Below are positions 44,242 through 53,516 of a stretch of DNA of 64,000 bases, in pieces. The notes under the pieces were generated by a model that was not told where the DNA came from, ran no database searches, and saw only the letters and a list, made by a program, of their open reading frames with translations. The position numbers were made by a program, and so were the translations under genes. This DNA comes from Richelia sinica FACHB-800. Lineage in GTDB: Bacteria > Cyanobacteriota > Cyanobacteriia > Cyanobacteriales > Nostocaceae. The stretch spans positions 186,001-250,000 of the forward strand of contig NZ_JACJTT010000001.1 of the NCBI RefSeq assembly GCF_014698825.1. The letters run 5' to 3'. The stretch's first letter is position 1. Each line of letters starts with the position of its first letter.

Positions 44242-45567
44242 ATGAAAGCTGTTCAAGTCAATCATAACTTGAAAAAAAATATTCTTGTCGTTGACGATAC
44301 ACCAGACAACTTGAGGTTATTGTCCGTAATTCTCAGCAGTGAGGGTTATAATGTTCGGAAAGCCCTAGATGGAGAAACTGCGATTACAGCGTGTAAAACG
44401 TTGTTACCAGACTTGATTTTACTAGATGTCATGATGCCAGAGATGAACGGTTATGAAGTTTGCCAACATCTCAAAGCAGATGAAAAAACCCGCCACATTC
44501 CCATCATTTTTATTAGCGCCTTGAATGATGTCATTGAAAAAGTCAAGGCTTTCGATAGCGGTGCTGTAGACTATATCACTAAACCTTTCCACAAAACCGA
44601 AGTTTTAGCCAGAATTCAAACTCACTTAAATCTCTATTTTCTCCAACTGGAATTACATCAAAAAAATATCCTACTTCAACAAGAAATCCAAGAAAGATTA
44701 CAAATAGAATCAGCATTAAATTTACAAAAACAAAAACTCGAACAAGCTTTAGCTGATTTACAACATACACAAACCCAATTAATTCAAAGTGAAAAAATGG
44801 CCGTATTGGGTCAAATAGTTGCCGGTATTGCCCACGAAATTAATAATCCTGTCACCTTTATTTCTGGTAATCTTTACTATGCTCACCAATACATTCTCAA
44901 TTTACTCAACTTAGTAGAAGCTTATCAAGCAGAATATACCAATCCCTCCCCTTTTATTCAAGAAATAATTAATGATATAGATTTAAGTTTTCTCAAAAAT
45001 GATTTTCCTGAATTGATGCAAGCAATGGAAAGAGGGGCAAATCGAATTAAAGAAATTGTGCTTTCTCTCCGTAATTTTGCTCGTTTAGATGAAGCAGATA
45101 TGAAAGCTGTTGACATTCATGAGGGACTAGATAGTACCTTATTTATGCTGCAACACCGTCTCAAATCCACAGACCTGCGGGCAGAAATTGCCATTATTAA
45201 AAATTACAGTGATTTACCTTTAATTAGCTGCTATCCTAGCCAAATTAATCAAGTATTTATGCACTTATTAAATAATGCCATAGATGCTTTAGAAAATTGT
45301 CAAAATACCCCACAAATTACTATTCAAACAGAACTATTACCAATCAATCAAATTAAAATTACCATCACCGATAACGGTTGTGGTATTGATGAATCTTCCC
45401 AACCCCATATATTTGAACCATTTTTTACAACCAAACCTGTGGGTAGTGGAGTAGGTTTGGGACTAGCTATTAGTTATCAAATAATTGTCCAACAACACCA
45501 AGGACAACTTTCTTTCCAATCTTCCCCTGGTCAAGGAACCCAGATTTATATTGAAATTCCTGTGTAA
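44242..45567 (+). CDS. Hybrid response regulator/histidine kinase (REC-coil-HisKA-HATPase)
   Basis: 441 aa, soluble. Receiver with Asp 62 in LILLDVMMPEMNGYE and Lys in YITKPFHKTE, a coiled coil (about 135-185), and a kinase core with His 198 in GIAHEINNPVTFISGN, the NtrB-like H-box with HEINNP rather than HELRTP. The HATPase domain has N-box HLLNNAIDAL, G1 TDNGCGIDE and G2 GSGVGLGLAIS. It is a receiver-controlled kinase with no partner adjacent. ATG start 44242. Confidence 0.93.
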   Translation: MKAVQVNHNLKKNILVVDDTPDNLRLLSVILSSEGYNVRKALDGETAITACKTLLPDLILLDVMMPEMNGYEVCQHLKADEKTRHIPIIFISALNDVIEKVKAFDSGAVDYITKPFHKTEVLARIQTHLNLYFLQLELHQKNILLQQEIQERLQIESALNLQKQKLEQALADLQHTQTQLIQSEKMAVLGQIVAGIAHEINNPVTFISGNLYYAHQYILNLLNLVEAYQAEYTNPSPFIQEIINDIDLSFLKNDFPELMQAMERGANRIKEIVLSLRNFARLDEADMKAVDIHEGLDSTLFMLQHRLKSTDLRAEIAIIKNYSDLPLISCYPSQINQVFMHLLNNAIDALENCQNTPQITIQTELLPINQIKITITDNGCGIDESSQPHIFEPFFTTKPVGSGVGLGLAISYQIIVQQHQGQLSFQSSPGQGTQIYIEIPV

Positions 45568-45682
45568 ATAACGGTATTTTTGATGGAGACAATCCCCACT
45601 CTCTCATAAATCAATAAAAATATAGAGATAGTTTCCAATGGAAATTATCTAAAAATTCATTTGCTGCAACCTCATATATAAT

Positions 45683-45791
45683 TAGTATAGCTGTAGACAA
45701 GACAGTTAGGACATTAACTACAACTAAAACTTAGACACAAAAAGGCTTTTAGCACTGTCACCTGTCACCTGTCACCTGTCCCCTGCTATAT
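45683..45791 (-). repeat. Dispersed intergenic repeat, copy C (reverse orientation)
   Basis: Read on the minus strand this gives TATAGCAGGGGACAGG, three heptamer units ending GGTGACA, then AGTGCTAAAAGCC...TAAGTTTTAG...TTAATGTCCTAACTG and CTTGTCTACAGCTATA. It matches copies A and B closely, and B's segment AAAAGCCTTTTTGTGTCTAA is identical. It lies just past the REC-kinase gene. Confidence 0.88.
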
Positions 45792-45911
45792 AAATTGCTA
45801 TCAAAAATCAACTATTTCCATATAAACCTAATAAGTTTTTGTGAAATATTTTACAAAATCAAGACATAAGTAAAATAAACCCATCAAAATATTTTTTCTA
45901 ACTTTAGTTAG

Positions 45912-45992
45912 AGGGTTGAACTAAGGTTCAACCTTAAAATTAATCCTATAGTTGTGTGATATATAAATGACCTTAACCTTATTTAAGGTTAA
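45912..45992 (+). promoter_or_regulatory. Mutually exclusive hairpins upstream of flavoprotein gene
   Basis: Hairpin 1 has arms GGTTGAAC / GTTCAACC (45914-45921 and 45926-45933), extendable to 10 bp. An overlapping alternative pairs AAGGTT (45923-45928) with AACCTT (45930-45935). Hairpin 2, TTAACCTT / AAGGTTAA (45973-45992), is followed by TTTT. The shared AAGGTT/AACCTT words allow alternative pairings, as in attenuators. It may instead be a terminator plus repeats. Confidence 0.45.
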
Positions 45993-46212
45993 TTTTGTTA
46001 TAACAATGTGAATCATAGAGGATATCTAAAAAACTCCTGATAGGCTATTTAATTTAAAAACATATTAAAGGTGGATGTGAATTAGCATTCGATACTAAAT
46101 TAACTCAATACATTGCTCAAATTATTTGTAGTTTAAAACAATATATTGGCTCATTTTTCTGTTACTTGTACAGAAGTTTTAAATCAATTAAATCCTGAGA
46201 AGGAGAATAACT

Positions 46213-46674
46213 ATGCTAGATATTGATGAAATGAGTACAAAAGAGATTCATAATCTCTTGCAAAAAGTAGGACATGGACATCTTGGTTGTGCATTGGAAG
46301 GACATCCTTATGTTGTGCCAATGCACTATTATTTCGACGACCCAGACATATACATCTTCACCACTATTGGGATGAAGACCAAGTATATGGATGCTAATCC
46401 AGAAGTCTGTTTGCAAGTTGAAGAAGTCGAGGATCTCAAGCATTGGCGTAGTGTTACTGTGACCGGTAAAGCCGAACACATCACAGAACAGAAAGAAATT
46501 GATCGTGTAATGGAATTTGTCAAAACCCAAAATCCAACACTTTATCCTGCTATTAATCGAACCTGGATTGATGCCTGGGGACGGGATGAGACCATGGCAC
46601 TCTACCGTATACATCCTAGTGAAATGAGTGGACGAACCACGGAAGGAGTTAGCAGTCGCCATCAATCAGATTGA
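46213..46674 (+). CDS. Pyridoxamine-5'-phosphate-oxidase-fold flavin-binding protein
   Basis: 153 aa. Split-barrel FMN-binding fold: GHGHLGCALEGHPYVVPMHYYFDDPDIYIFTTIGMKTKYMDANPEVCLQVEEVEDLKHWRSVTVTG is the classical pattern of this superfamily (NimA-like/Pyridox_oxase_2). It probably binds FMN or F420 and reduces small molecules; the specific substrate is unknown. A strong AAGGAG ribosome site supports ATG 46213. The radical-SAM gene starts 80 bases downstream. Confidence 0.88.
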   Translation: MLDIDEMSTKEIHNLLQKVGHGHLGCALEGHPYVVPMHYYFDDPDIYIFTTIGMKTKYMDANPEVCLQVEEVEDLKHWRSVTVTGKAEHITEQKEIDRVMEFVKTQNPTLYPAINRTWIDAWGRDETMALYRIHPSEMSGRTTEGVSSRHQSD

Positions 46675-46754
46675 GGTAAATAACTGTGCAAAATTAATTG
46701 TCTATGGCTATTGATGGGTATTAGAGATACCAGAAGTTTTGCAATCAGGATTTT

Positions 46755-48350
46755 ATGAAAGCATTATTGCTCTACCCTCAGTTCCCCCAGTCATTTTGGT
46801 CTTATGATCGCTTCATGGAAATGGCCGGACTCAAAGCCGTCTTGCCACCACTAGGAATTATTACAGTAGCAGCACTGCTACCAAAGGACTGGGAAATTAA
46901 ATTTTGCGATCGCAACGTTAATGTGGAAACAGATGCTGATTGGCAGTGGTGTGACCTGGTAATTCTTTCAGCAATGCTAGTGCAGAAACCAGATTTTCAT
47001 GCCCTAATTCAAAAAGGGGTACGTTTAGGTAAAAAAGTGGCAGTCGGTGGCCCTTATCCCACATCAATCCCACAAGAGGCCCTAAACTCGGGAGCGCATT
47101 ATTTGATTTTGGATGAGGGCGAGTTGACAATTCCTCAGTTTGTGGAAGCCCTCAACCAGGGCCAAGAACAAGGAATATTTCGCTCCCTAGAAAAGCCGGA
47201 TGTCACCCAAAGCCCGATGCCGCGTTTTGACTTGCTGCAACGGGATGCTTACTTGATGATGGCTATCCAGTTTTCTCGCGGTTGCCCCTTCAACTGTGAG
47301 TTTTGCGATATTATTACACTCTACGGTCGCAAACCACGCACAAAAGAACCTGACCAAACAATCGCCGAGTTACAGGCTCTTTATGATTTAGGCTGGCGCG
47401 GATCACTATTCATAGTTGACGACAACTTTATTGGTAATCAGCGTAACGTCAAACAACTCTTGCGAGAGTTGATTCCTTGGATGAAGCAACATGACTATCC
47501 TTTTACTTTCATCACTGAAGCTTCTGTGAATTTAGCCGAAGATGAAGAACTGTTGCAATTAATGAATGAAGCTGGTTTCTATGCAGTATTTCTCGGCATA
47601 GAAACTCCTGACCAAGACAGCCTACAAATGACCCAAAAACTGCAAAATACTCGCAATCCTCTTATAGAAGCATGTCAGAAAATTAATGAAGCAGGAATGC
47701 TAATTTATGCAGGGTTTATCCTCGGTTTTGATGGAGAGCGTCCAGGCGCTGGAGAACGAATCCAAGCTTTTGTAGAACAAACAAGTATTCCTCAACCGAT
47801 GTTGGGCATCCTTCAAGCTTTGCCTAATACTGCTTTATGGAAACGTTTGCAAAAAGAGCAGCGTTTATTAGAAAGTAAGGGTATTGGTGGTACTGAAGTG
47901 GGAGACCAAAATACCTTAATGAATTTCATTCCCACCCGCTCCATCGATGAAATCGCTAGAGAGTATGTAGAAGGCTTGTGGACATTATATGAACCTAAAA
48001 ACTATCTCAGGCGCTGTTTTCAGCAATGTCTGAGTATTAATTTGCCATCAAAACGAAAGCAAACTAGGCATTTTTCTCCACGTCAGGGGTTGCGACTCTT
48101 TGCTCAGTTAATCTGGCATCAGGGCTTACGGCAACCTGAAATTTTTGGACAGTTCTGGCAACAACTATGGACAATTCTGTTGAAAAAGCCTCAAGCTCTT
48201 AATCTGTATTTAGGTCTATGTGCTGCGGGTGAACACTTTTGGGAGTACCGTGCTTTAGCTAGACAACGGATTACTCAACAATTAGGTTACGATCCACTAA
48301 CAGAACAGAACACTTTGCTGGTGAACAAGTTCTATAGCAAAACCGTTTAG
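46755..48350 (+). CDS. B12-binding radical SAM protein (HpnP-like family, DUF4070)
   Basis: 531 aa. The N-terminal cobalamin-binding-like domain (about 1-150: VTVAALLPKDWEIKFCDRNV-type region, VAVGGPYPTSIP) is followed by a radical SAM barrel with the 4Fe-4S motif CPFNCEFC (Cys 177, 181, 184). DUF4070-like C-terminal sequence follows (IPQPMLGILQALPNTALWKRL). The layout matches the family of HpnP, the hopanoid C-2 methylase, but this family is broad in cyanobacteria, so lipid methylation is only one option. ATG start. Convergent with the WD40-KAP gene. Confidence 0.85.
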   Translation: MKALLLYPQFPQSFWSYDRFMEMAGLKAVLPPLGIITVAALLPKDWEIKFCDRNVNVETDADWQWCDLVILSAMLVQKPDFHALIQKGVRLGKKVAVGGPYPTSIPQEALNSGAHYLILDEGELTIPQFVEALNQGQEQGIFRSLEKPDVTQSPMPRFDLLQRDAYLMMAIQFSRGCPFNCEFCDIITLYGRKPRTKEPDQTIAELQALYDLGWRGSLFIVDDNFIGNQRNVKQLLRELIPWMKQHDYPFTFITEASVNLAEDEELLQLMNEAGFYAVFLGIETPDQDSLQMTQKLQNTRNPLIEACQKINEAGMLIYAGFILGFDGERPGAGERIQAFVEQTSIPQPMLGILQALPNTALWKRLQKEQRLLESKGIGGTEVGDQNTLMNFIPTRSIDEIAREYVEGLWTLYEPKNYLRRCFQQCLSINLPSKRKQTRHFSPRQGLRLFAQLIWHQGLRQPEIFGQFWQQLWTILLKKPQALNLYLGLCAAGEHFWEYRALARQRITQQLGYDPLTEQNTLLVNKFYSKTV

Positions 48351-48353
48351 TTG

Positions 48354-48387
48354 TAACTGGACTTTAGAATAGTCTAATGTCCAGTTA
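48354..48387. terminator. Hairpin between convergent genes
   Basis: 9-bp outer stem TAACTGGAC / GTCCAGTTA, then a 1-nt mismatch and an inner 5-bp stem TTAGA / TCTAA with a 4-nt loop. It starts 4 bases after the radical-SAM stop, before the WD40-KAP stop at 48435, and probably terminates both. Confidence 0.75.
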
Positions 48388-48434
48388 TCAATATGCACCC
48401 TATTTAAAATAAGCTTAATTGAGAATTTATCAGC

Positions 48435-51400
48435 CTATTTATTAATATTAAAGCCATATAATTTTTGTCCATTGTCAACCCTGTATTCACGATTATAGTT
48501 GTCGTCAGGGTCGTAACCGATATCACCAATAAAACAGAAAGAAATCGCTAAATGAAACGTTCTTCTTTCAAATAAAAATTCATCTAGAGGTGGCATTTTG
48601 AGAAAATCGTTCTTAAACTTCTTCCATTCCCGTTGATTGTACATATCCATAAACAAATTTTGCTTTAATAAGCGATTCAGCCACTCATGTTTGTGAACTA
48701 TTAACGATTCTGCATCTGTTTCTTCAAATTCCAAATAAATTTCTTCTAATAATTTCCGCATTTCCTTAGGATATCTACCAGCTAAAGCCAAAAAAGCAAT
48801 TAAGCTTTGTTTAAATCTATCTTCAACGGGAGTCTCCCAGATTGTGTGATGTTTAACATCATTTTCTGTGGGAGTCCAAATAATTTTAATAATTTTGCAA
48901 ATATTAATTAGTCGCTTGGCTGTTCTCGGAGTCAGGTCTACATGCTGGCAACATTCTTTGATCCAATTAAATTCTTCAGTGGTGAATTTTTCCAGGGTGA
49001 TAAATGGGTCTATATTAACAGAATAAGCAGGAGTAATATGCTTGTTTTCTAGATGAGATACCTGAGTTTTATCATCAATATCTTTAATAGCTTCTTTTCT
49101 AGGAATTACAGAGATTGATAAATTTTCCTCTTCTTCTATATCTTCATCACTAGATGTTTGTGTAACCTGATGATGTTGTGATGATTCTAGTAATAATTCA
49201 CTGTCATCAGCTACCGATTCCGACGAAAAAATATCTGCTGGCAATAGTTTATCTACTAGAGAAAAGCTACTTTTTTCTGCAACTTGTGTGAATTGAGATA
49301 AATTACTAAAACTATGAATTTGAGAAGATTCCTCAATATCTACCAAAGACTTTAAGTAACTTTCGATCACACTTTTATTAATAGGACGCATTCTATAGGG
49401 AATTTGAATAATTTTCTCTAAATAATCTACCCCAGAAGGATTAGCACCACGTTTTAAAACTCCTCTGTACATATATTCTAAAGCCCGTCCAATATAACGG
49501 TCATCTATGGCTAAAATTATTACAAATATTTCCGTATTTAATAATAATTGTACAGCCTCTAACACTTGCACCACTCTATCGGGTGGACAACGGTCTAAAT
49601 CATCTATATATAAAACAATTCTAGCGGGTCCTCTAGGGAAATGTTTTTTCAAAACTGCCAACTTTTCAGGGTTAGTATGCCCATGTCTATAGATTAAATG
49701 CTCAGATAAATCTGCGAAATCATCTTGAATTTGGTGCATTAATCCCAACAACTTTTGATAGGAATTATCCTCTAAACGATTGTTAACAAACTCCAATAAA
49801 GATTTATATTTAGCAGTTAAACCCACACGCTGCTTTTGCCGTTCTACTTGTATTTGCAGATTTTCCATTTCCTGGCGTTTTGCAGCTATTTCTTGTTGTG
49901 CTAATTCCTTCTTTTCATAAATTTGTTTAACTTGATGCTGCTCATATTCTAGTTTGCGTTGGTTAACTTGCTCTTTAATTTTTTCTTCCTTAGTTCGGTT
50001 GATTTTTTCTCTTTCCGCATTTACATTTTCCCTGGCAGCTTGCAAAAATCTGACTGTTTTTACTTGGAGGATGTGGACTCTTTTAAAAATTTCCATCCCA
50101 GTAGTTAAAGCAGGGATAGCGGTTACACTTGTTAACCACAGTTTTAAAGCAGTGGATAATTCTACTAGCAGTGCTGGTAAGAAGTTGGGAATACATTTCA
50201 CTATGACAAAATAGACAATAAATGGTACAGCACAAGCACCTAAAAATATCAATAATGTCTTTTTATCTGTTTTGGTAAATTCAATTAAGCCAACTATCTG
50301 GCTGGGTTGTTCTTCCAGAAAATGGTTAATTTTTTGGAGATGGGCAATAATATTTTGCAGTTTCTCGTCTTTACTGACAATTAATTCCTGAGCAATATCT
50401 AGGAGATTAGATTGAGATAACTTATCCAACTGGAGTGTCGGAAACTGTGTTTCCAAATCTTTTCTATCTTTAAAACCACAAAAATTTAGAAAATCCTTGA
50501 GAATAGAGTTACCAAAATCATCTTTGAGAGTTTCTTTGAGTTGAGACAGAAACACAACCAATATGGATATATCGGTCATTTCTTCTTCCATTTCTGTTTC
50601 AATATTTTTAACTTCTTGGTTAAATACTTGCTCAAGCTGCACTAATTCTTGATTAAACTTAGTTTCAATCTCTTGATTCTTGGTTTTTAATTCTGCCTCT
50701 AAATTTTGTAATTCCTCTTCCGCACGCTTTAATTTTTCTGTTTCTTCCTGCCTAACTTGACTAAGAAGTTCCCACAAAGCATTACCATCAGGATTTTTAT
50801 CTTTTAGCTGAGAAAGTACATCTTGACTCAACTCCGATTCTAAAATTATCTTTCTGTCACTATCATTCATTTGATTAACAACACGCCAAATATCACCTCC
50901 CGCTAGTAAGTCAGAAACTTCTCCTAACTGCTTTTCTAAGGTTAATTGACGATCAAGTTGATCAAAAATTGTCTGCATTAAACTTGCCCATAAGTCAGAT
51001 TTGGCGTAACTCCAGGCATTAAATTTAATTTGGTAAACATGACCTACATAGGGAGAAAGACTCGGTTCATTTCCCACATCACCCCATGCCTGTTTTGCGG
51101 TGATGGGATGACAGCGAATCTTGGTAATTTGTTGTTCTATCAGGTGCATTCCAAAAGATTTACCACTACCCCAACTCCCTAAAATTGCCACTGCTAAGGG
51201 AGGTTGGAGACTTCGCAACATCAAGACATCAGCTAAAGATTGCAGTTCCTTCGCTACATCAAGAGAGTCTTCACCTGTGGGTTGGTCATTACGGAAAGCT
51301 TGGGGAATTCGGCGAATATTAAACCTCTGCCAAGGCCAGACTTTGATGCCATCTTTACTAGCACTGATAATGTAGTCTCCTTGAGGGTCAAAAGCGACTG

Positions 51401-53210
51401 AGTAAACTTCCCGCTGATGTTTGCCAATGATGATTTGCCGCTGACGGTGGGAGTCGGAGATATCCCATAACCGCACTGTGTTATCCGCACTCCCACTGAC
51501 CACGGTTTTACTATCGGGGCTAAAGGCAACTGAGTCAACAGTATTGGTATGACCGATGAAAGGTTGACCAATAACTTTTCCAGTGTTGATATCCCATAAC
51601 CGCACTGTGTTATCTGCACTCCCACTGACAACCATAGTCCCATCAGGACTAAAGGCGACGGAGGTGACAGTATCTGTATGACCAATGAAAGGTTGACCTA
51701 TTGCTTCTCCAGTTTCCACATCCCACAACCGCACTGTGTTGTCTGAACTTCCACTGACCACGGTTTTACTATCGGGACTAAACTCTACTGCGTAGACAGG
51801 ATTTGTATGACCAATGAAAGGTTGACCTGTTGCTTCTCCAGTTTTCACATCCCATAACCGTACTGTCTTGTCATAACTCCCACTGACAATCATCGTCCCA
51901 TCAGGACTAAAGGCTACCGAACGGATATAACTTGTATGGCCACACAGAGGTTGACTGATGGCTTCTCCAGTTTCCACATCCCACAACCGTAAGGTCTTGT
52001 CATTGCTACTACTGATAACCAGAGTCCCATCAGGACTAAAAGCAACTGAGTAGACAGCATCTGTATGACCAATGAAAGGTTGACCTATGGCTTCTCCCGT
52101 GTTGACATTCCACAACCGTACAGTTTGATCCCAACTACCAGTGGCAATCCTACTGCCGTTGTGATTAAAGGCTACTGATGTCACATAATCTGTGTGACCA
52201 GAGAAAGGTTGACCTAAAGTTTCTCCGGTGCTGACATGCCACAAGCGTAATGTCTTGTCATTGCTACCACTGACAACCATAGCCCCATCAGGACTACAAG
52301 CGATCGCGTTGACATAACTTGTATGACCAGAGAAGGGTTGACCTATTCCTTCTCCGCTGCTGGCATCCCATAACCGTAATGTCTGATCAAAACTGCCACT
52401 AATCACTTGTGTACCGTCGTGATTAAAGGCCGCTGATGTCACATAATCTGTGTGCCCAGATAAGGGTTGACCTAGAGTTTCTCCGGTGTTTACATCCCAT
52501 AACCTGACTGTTTTGTCAGCGCTGCCGCTAACCACTTGGGTACCATCGTGATTAAAGGCTACTGATGTTACATAATGTGTATGCCCAGACAAGGGTTGAC
52601 CTAGAGTTTCTCCCGTGTTGACATCCCACAACCTTAAGGTCTTGTCATTGCTACCACTGACAACCATTGTCCCATCAGGACTAAAGGCCACTGAGTTGAC
52701 AGAACTTGTATGACCAGACAAGGGTTTTGCGATCGCTTGTCCAGTTTTGGCATCCCATAACCTGATAGTGTTGTCAAAACTGCCACTCACCAGTTGTGTA
52801 CCGTCGTGATTAAAGGCTACTGATGTCACATAATCTGTATGACCAAAGAAGGGTGGTGCGATCGCTTGTCCGGTCTTGGCATCCCATAACCTTACAGTGT
52901 GATCAAAACTGCCGCTGACCACTTGTGTGCCATCGTGATTAAAAGCTACTGATGTCACATAATCTGTATGACCAATGCAACTTACCCACCTAGACCCAGT
53001 TAACCTATCCCAAATTTCTATCACGCCATTTGCTAAACCCACAGCAATACGTCTCCGTCCCTGGGGTGATATGGCTACTGCATTAACACCACTATCCAAC
53101 TCAGCAAAGGGTTTTTCGGATTCTGCGGTTGCTGCTTCTAGGTCTTGTTCTGCTTCCGTACCAGTCTCGATGCCTGGGGTTATTGCTTGTTGACCTTGGG
53201 TGATGTCCAT
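48435..53210 (-). CDS. WD40-repeat/KAP-family P-loop NTPase fusion protein
   Basis: 1591 aa. Residues about 40-636 are 14 WD40 repeats, enough for two seven-bladed propellers; repeats 2-12 are each 43 residues and highly alike (e.g. SGHTDYVTSVAFNHDGTQVV). A KAP NTPase follows: Walker A GSWGSGKS (about 678-685), FNAWSYAKSDLWASLM, coiled coils at about 815-880 and 1065-1130, two membrane helices at about 984-1005 and 1010-1030, and Walker B VLYIDDLDRCP (about 1199). The C-terminal ~370 residues include an acidic insert. KAP proteins sit at the inner membrane; several are linked to phage exclusion or signalling. Partner and trigger unknown. ATG start. Confidence 0.9.
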   Translation of the reverse strand: MDITQGQQAITPGIETGTEAEQDLEAATAESEKPFAELDSGVNAVAISPQGRRRIAVGLANGVIEIWDRLTGSRWVSCIGHTDYVTSVAFNHDGTQVVSGSFDHTVRLWDAKTGQAIAPPFFGHTDYVTSVAFNHDGTQLVSGSFDNTIRLWDAKTGQAIAKPLSGHTSSVNSVAFSPDGTMVVSGSNDKTLRLWDVNTGETLGQPLSGHTHYVTSVAFNHDGTQVVSGSADKTVRLWDVNTGETLGQPLSGHTDYVTSAAFNHDGTQVISGSFDQTLRLWDASSGEGIGQPFSGHTSYVNAIACSPDGAMVVSGSNDKTLRLWHVSTGETLGQPFSGHTDYVTSVAFNHNGSRIATGSWDQTVRLWNVNTGEAIGQPFIGHTDAVYSVAFSPDGTLVISSSNDKTLRLWDVETGEAISQPLCGHTSYIRSVAFSPDGTMIVSGSYDKTVRLWDVKTGEATGQPFIGHTNPVYAVEFSPDSKTVVSGSSDNTVRLWDVETGEAIGQPFIGHTDTVTSVAFSPDGTMVVSGSADNTVRLWDINTGKVIGQPFIGHTNTVDSVAFSPDSKTVVSGSADNTVRLWDISDSHRQRQIIIGKHQREVYSVAFDPQGDYIISASKDGIKVWPWQRFNIRRIPQAFRNDQPTGEDSLDVAKELQSLADVLMLRSLQPPLAVAILGSWGSGKSFGMHLIEQQITKIRCHPITAKQAWGDVGNEPSLSPYVGHVYQIKFNAWSYAKSDLWASLMQTIFDQLDRQLTLEKQLGEVSDLLAGGDIWRVVNQMNDSDRKIILESELSQDVLSQLKDKNPDGNALWELLSQVRQEETEKLKRAEEELQNLEAELKTKNQEIETKFNQELVQLEQVFNQEVKNIETEMEEEMTDISILVVFLSQLKETLKDDFGNSILKDFLNFCGFKDRKDLETQFPTLQLDKLSQSNLLDIAQELIVSKDEKLQNIIAHLQKINHFLEEQPSQIVGLIEFTKTDKKTLLIFLGACAVPFIVYFVIVKCIPNFLPALLVELSTALKLWLTSVTAIPALTTGMEIFKRVHILQVKTVRFLQAARENVNAEREKINRTKEEKIKEQVNQRKLEYEQHQVKQIYEKKELAQQEIAAKRQEMENLQIQVERQKQRVGLTAKYKSLLEFVNNRLEDNSYQKLLGLMHQIQDDFADLSEHLIYRHGHTNPEKLAVLKKHFPRGPARIVLYIDDLDRCPPDRVVQVLEAVQLLLNTEIFVIILAIDDRYIGRALEYMYRGVLKRGANPSGVDYLEKIIQIPYRMRPINKSVIESYLKSLVDIEESSQIHSFSNLSQFTQVAEKSSFSLVDKLLPADIFSSESVADDSELLLESSQHHQVTQTSSDEDIEEEENLSISVIPRKEAIKDIDDKTQVSHLENKHITPAYSVNIDPFITLEKFTTEEFNWIKECCQHVDLTPRTAKRLINICKIIKIIWTPTENDVKHHTIWETPVEDRFKQSLIAFLALAGRYPKEMRKLLEEIYLEFEETDAESLIVHKHEWLNRLLKQNLFMDMYNQREWKKFKNDFLKMPPLDEFLFERRTFHLAISFCFIGDIGYDPDDNYNREYRVDNGQKLYGFNINK

Positions 53211-53516
53211 GCAAGTGGTTTGACCAGTTGAGTTGTGTCTAGGTGTTACTGGTTTTACTATGTAAATTATGAGATTGTAAATAGTTTTATAGTTTTTTTT
53301 ACAACAAAAAACCGAGAACCTAATGAGAAATAAAATCTAAATTAGACAAAAAAATAAGTCCATATAAATGAACTTAGGGTATTTTTATTGACTTAAACCA
53401 CAAGTTTGCTTATTTTCCTAATATTTGTGTCTCTGCATGAGACAAATTACCCTGAGATTATACAAAGTCAATTTGATTAACAGGGGTCAAGTATTACCTT
53501 ACCCCTATTTTTGGAA
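53211..53516. other. Intergenic region between WD40-KAP gene and hgl-like operon
   Basis: About 305 bases, AT-rich. A weak hairpin AGGGGT / ACCCCT (53482-53506) lies just beyond the end of the thioester-reductase gene and may terminate the operon. The rest should hold the WD40-KAP promoter. No ORF seen. Confidence 0.45.

Larger units (their letters stand above)
45568..46212. other. Intergenic region with repeat and alternative hairpins
   Basis: About 645 bases between two rightward genes. It contains copy C of the dispersed repeat (45683-45791) and a tandem hairpin array at 45912-45992, both listed. No ORF is credible here. The last 200 bases precede a strong AAGGAG ribosome site for the flavoprotein gene. 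Confidence 0.55.

Noticed and set aside
51380-53090. Regular 129-bp periodicity that could suggest a CRISPR or satellite
   Set aside because: The repeats are in one open frame and encode WD40 units; no spacer structure.
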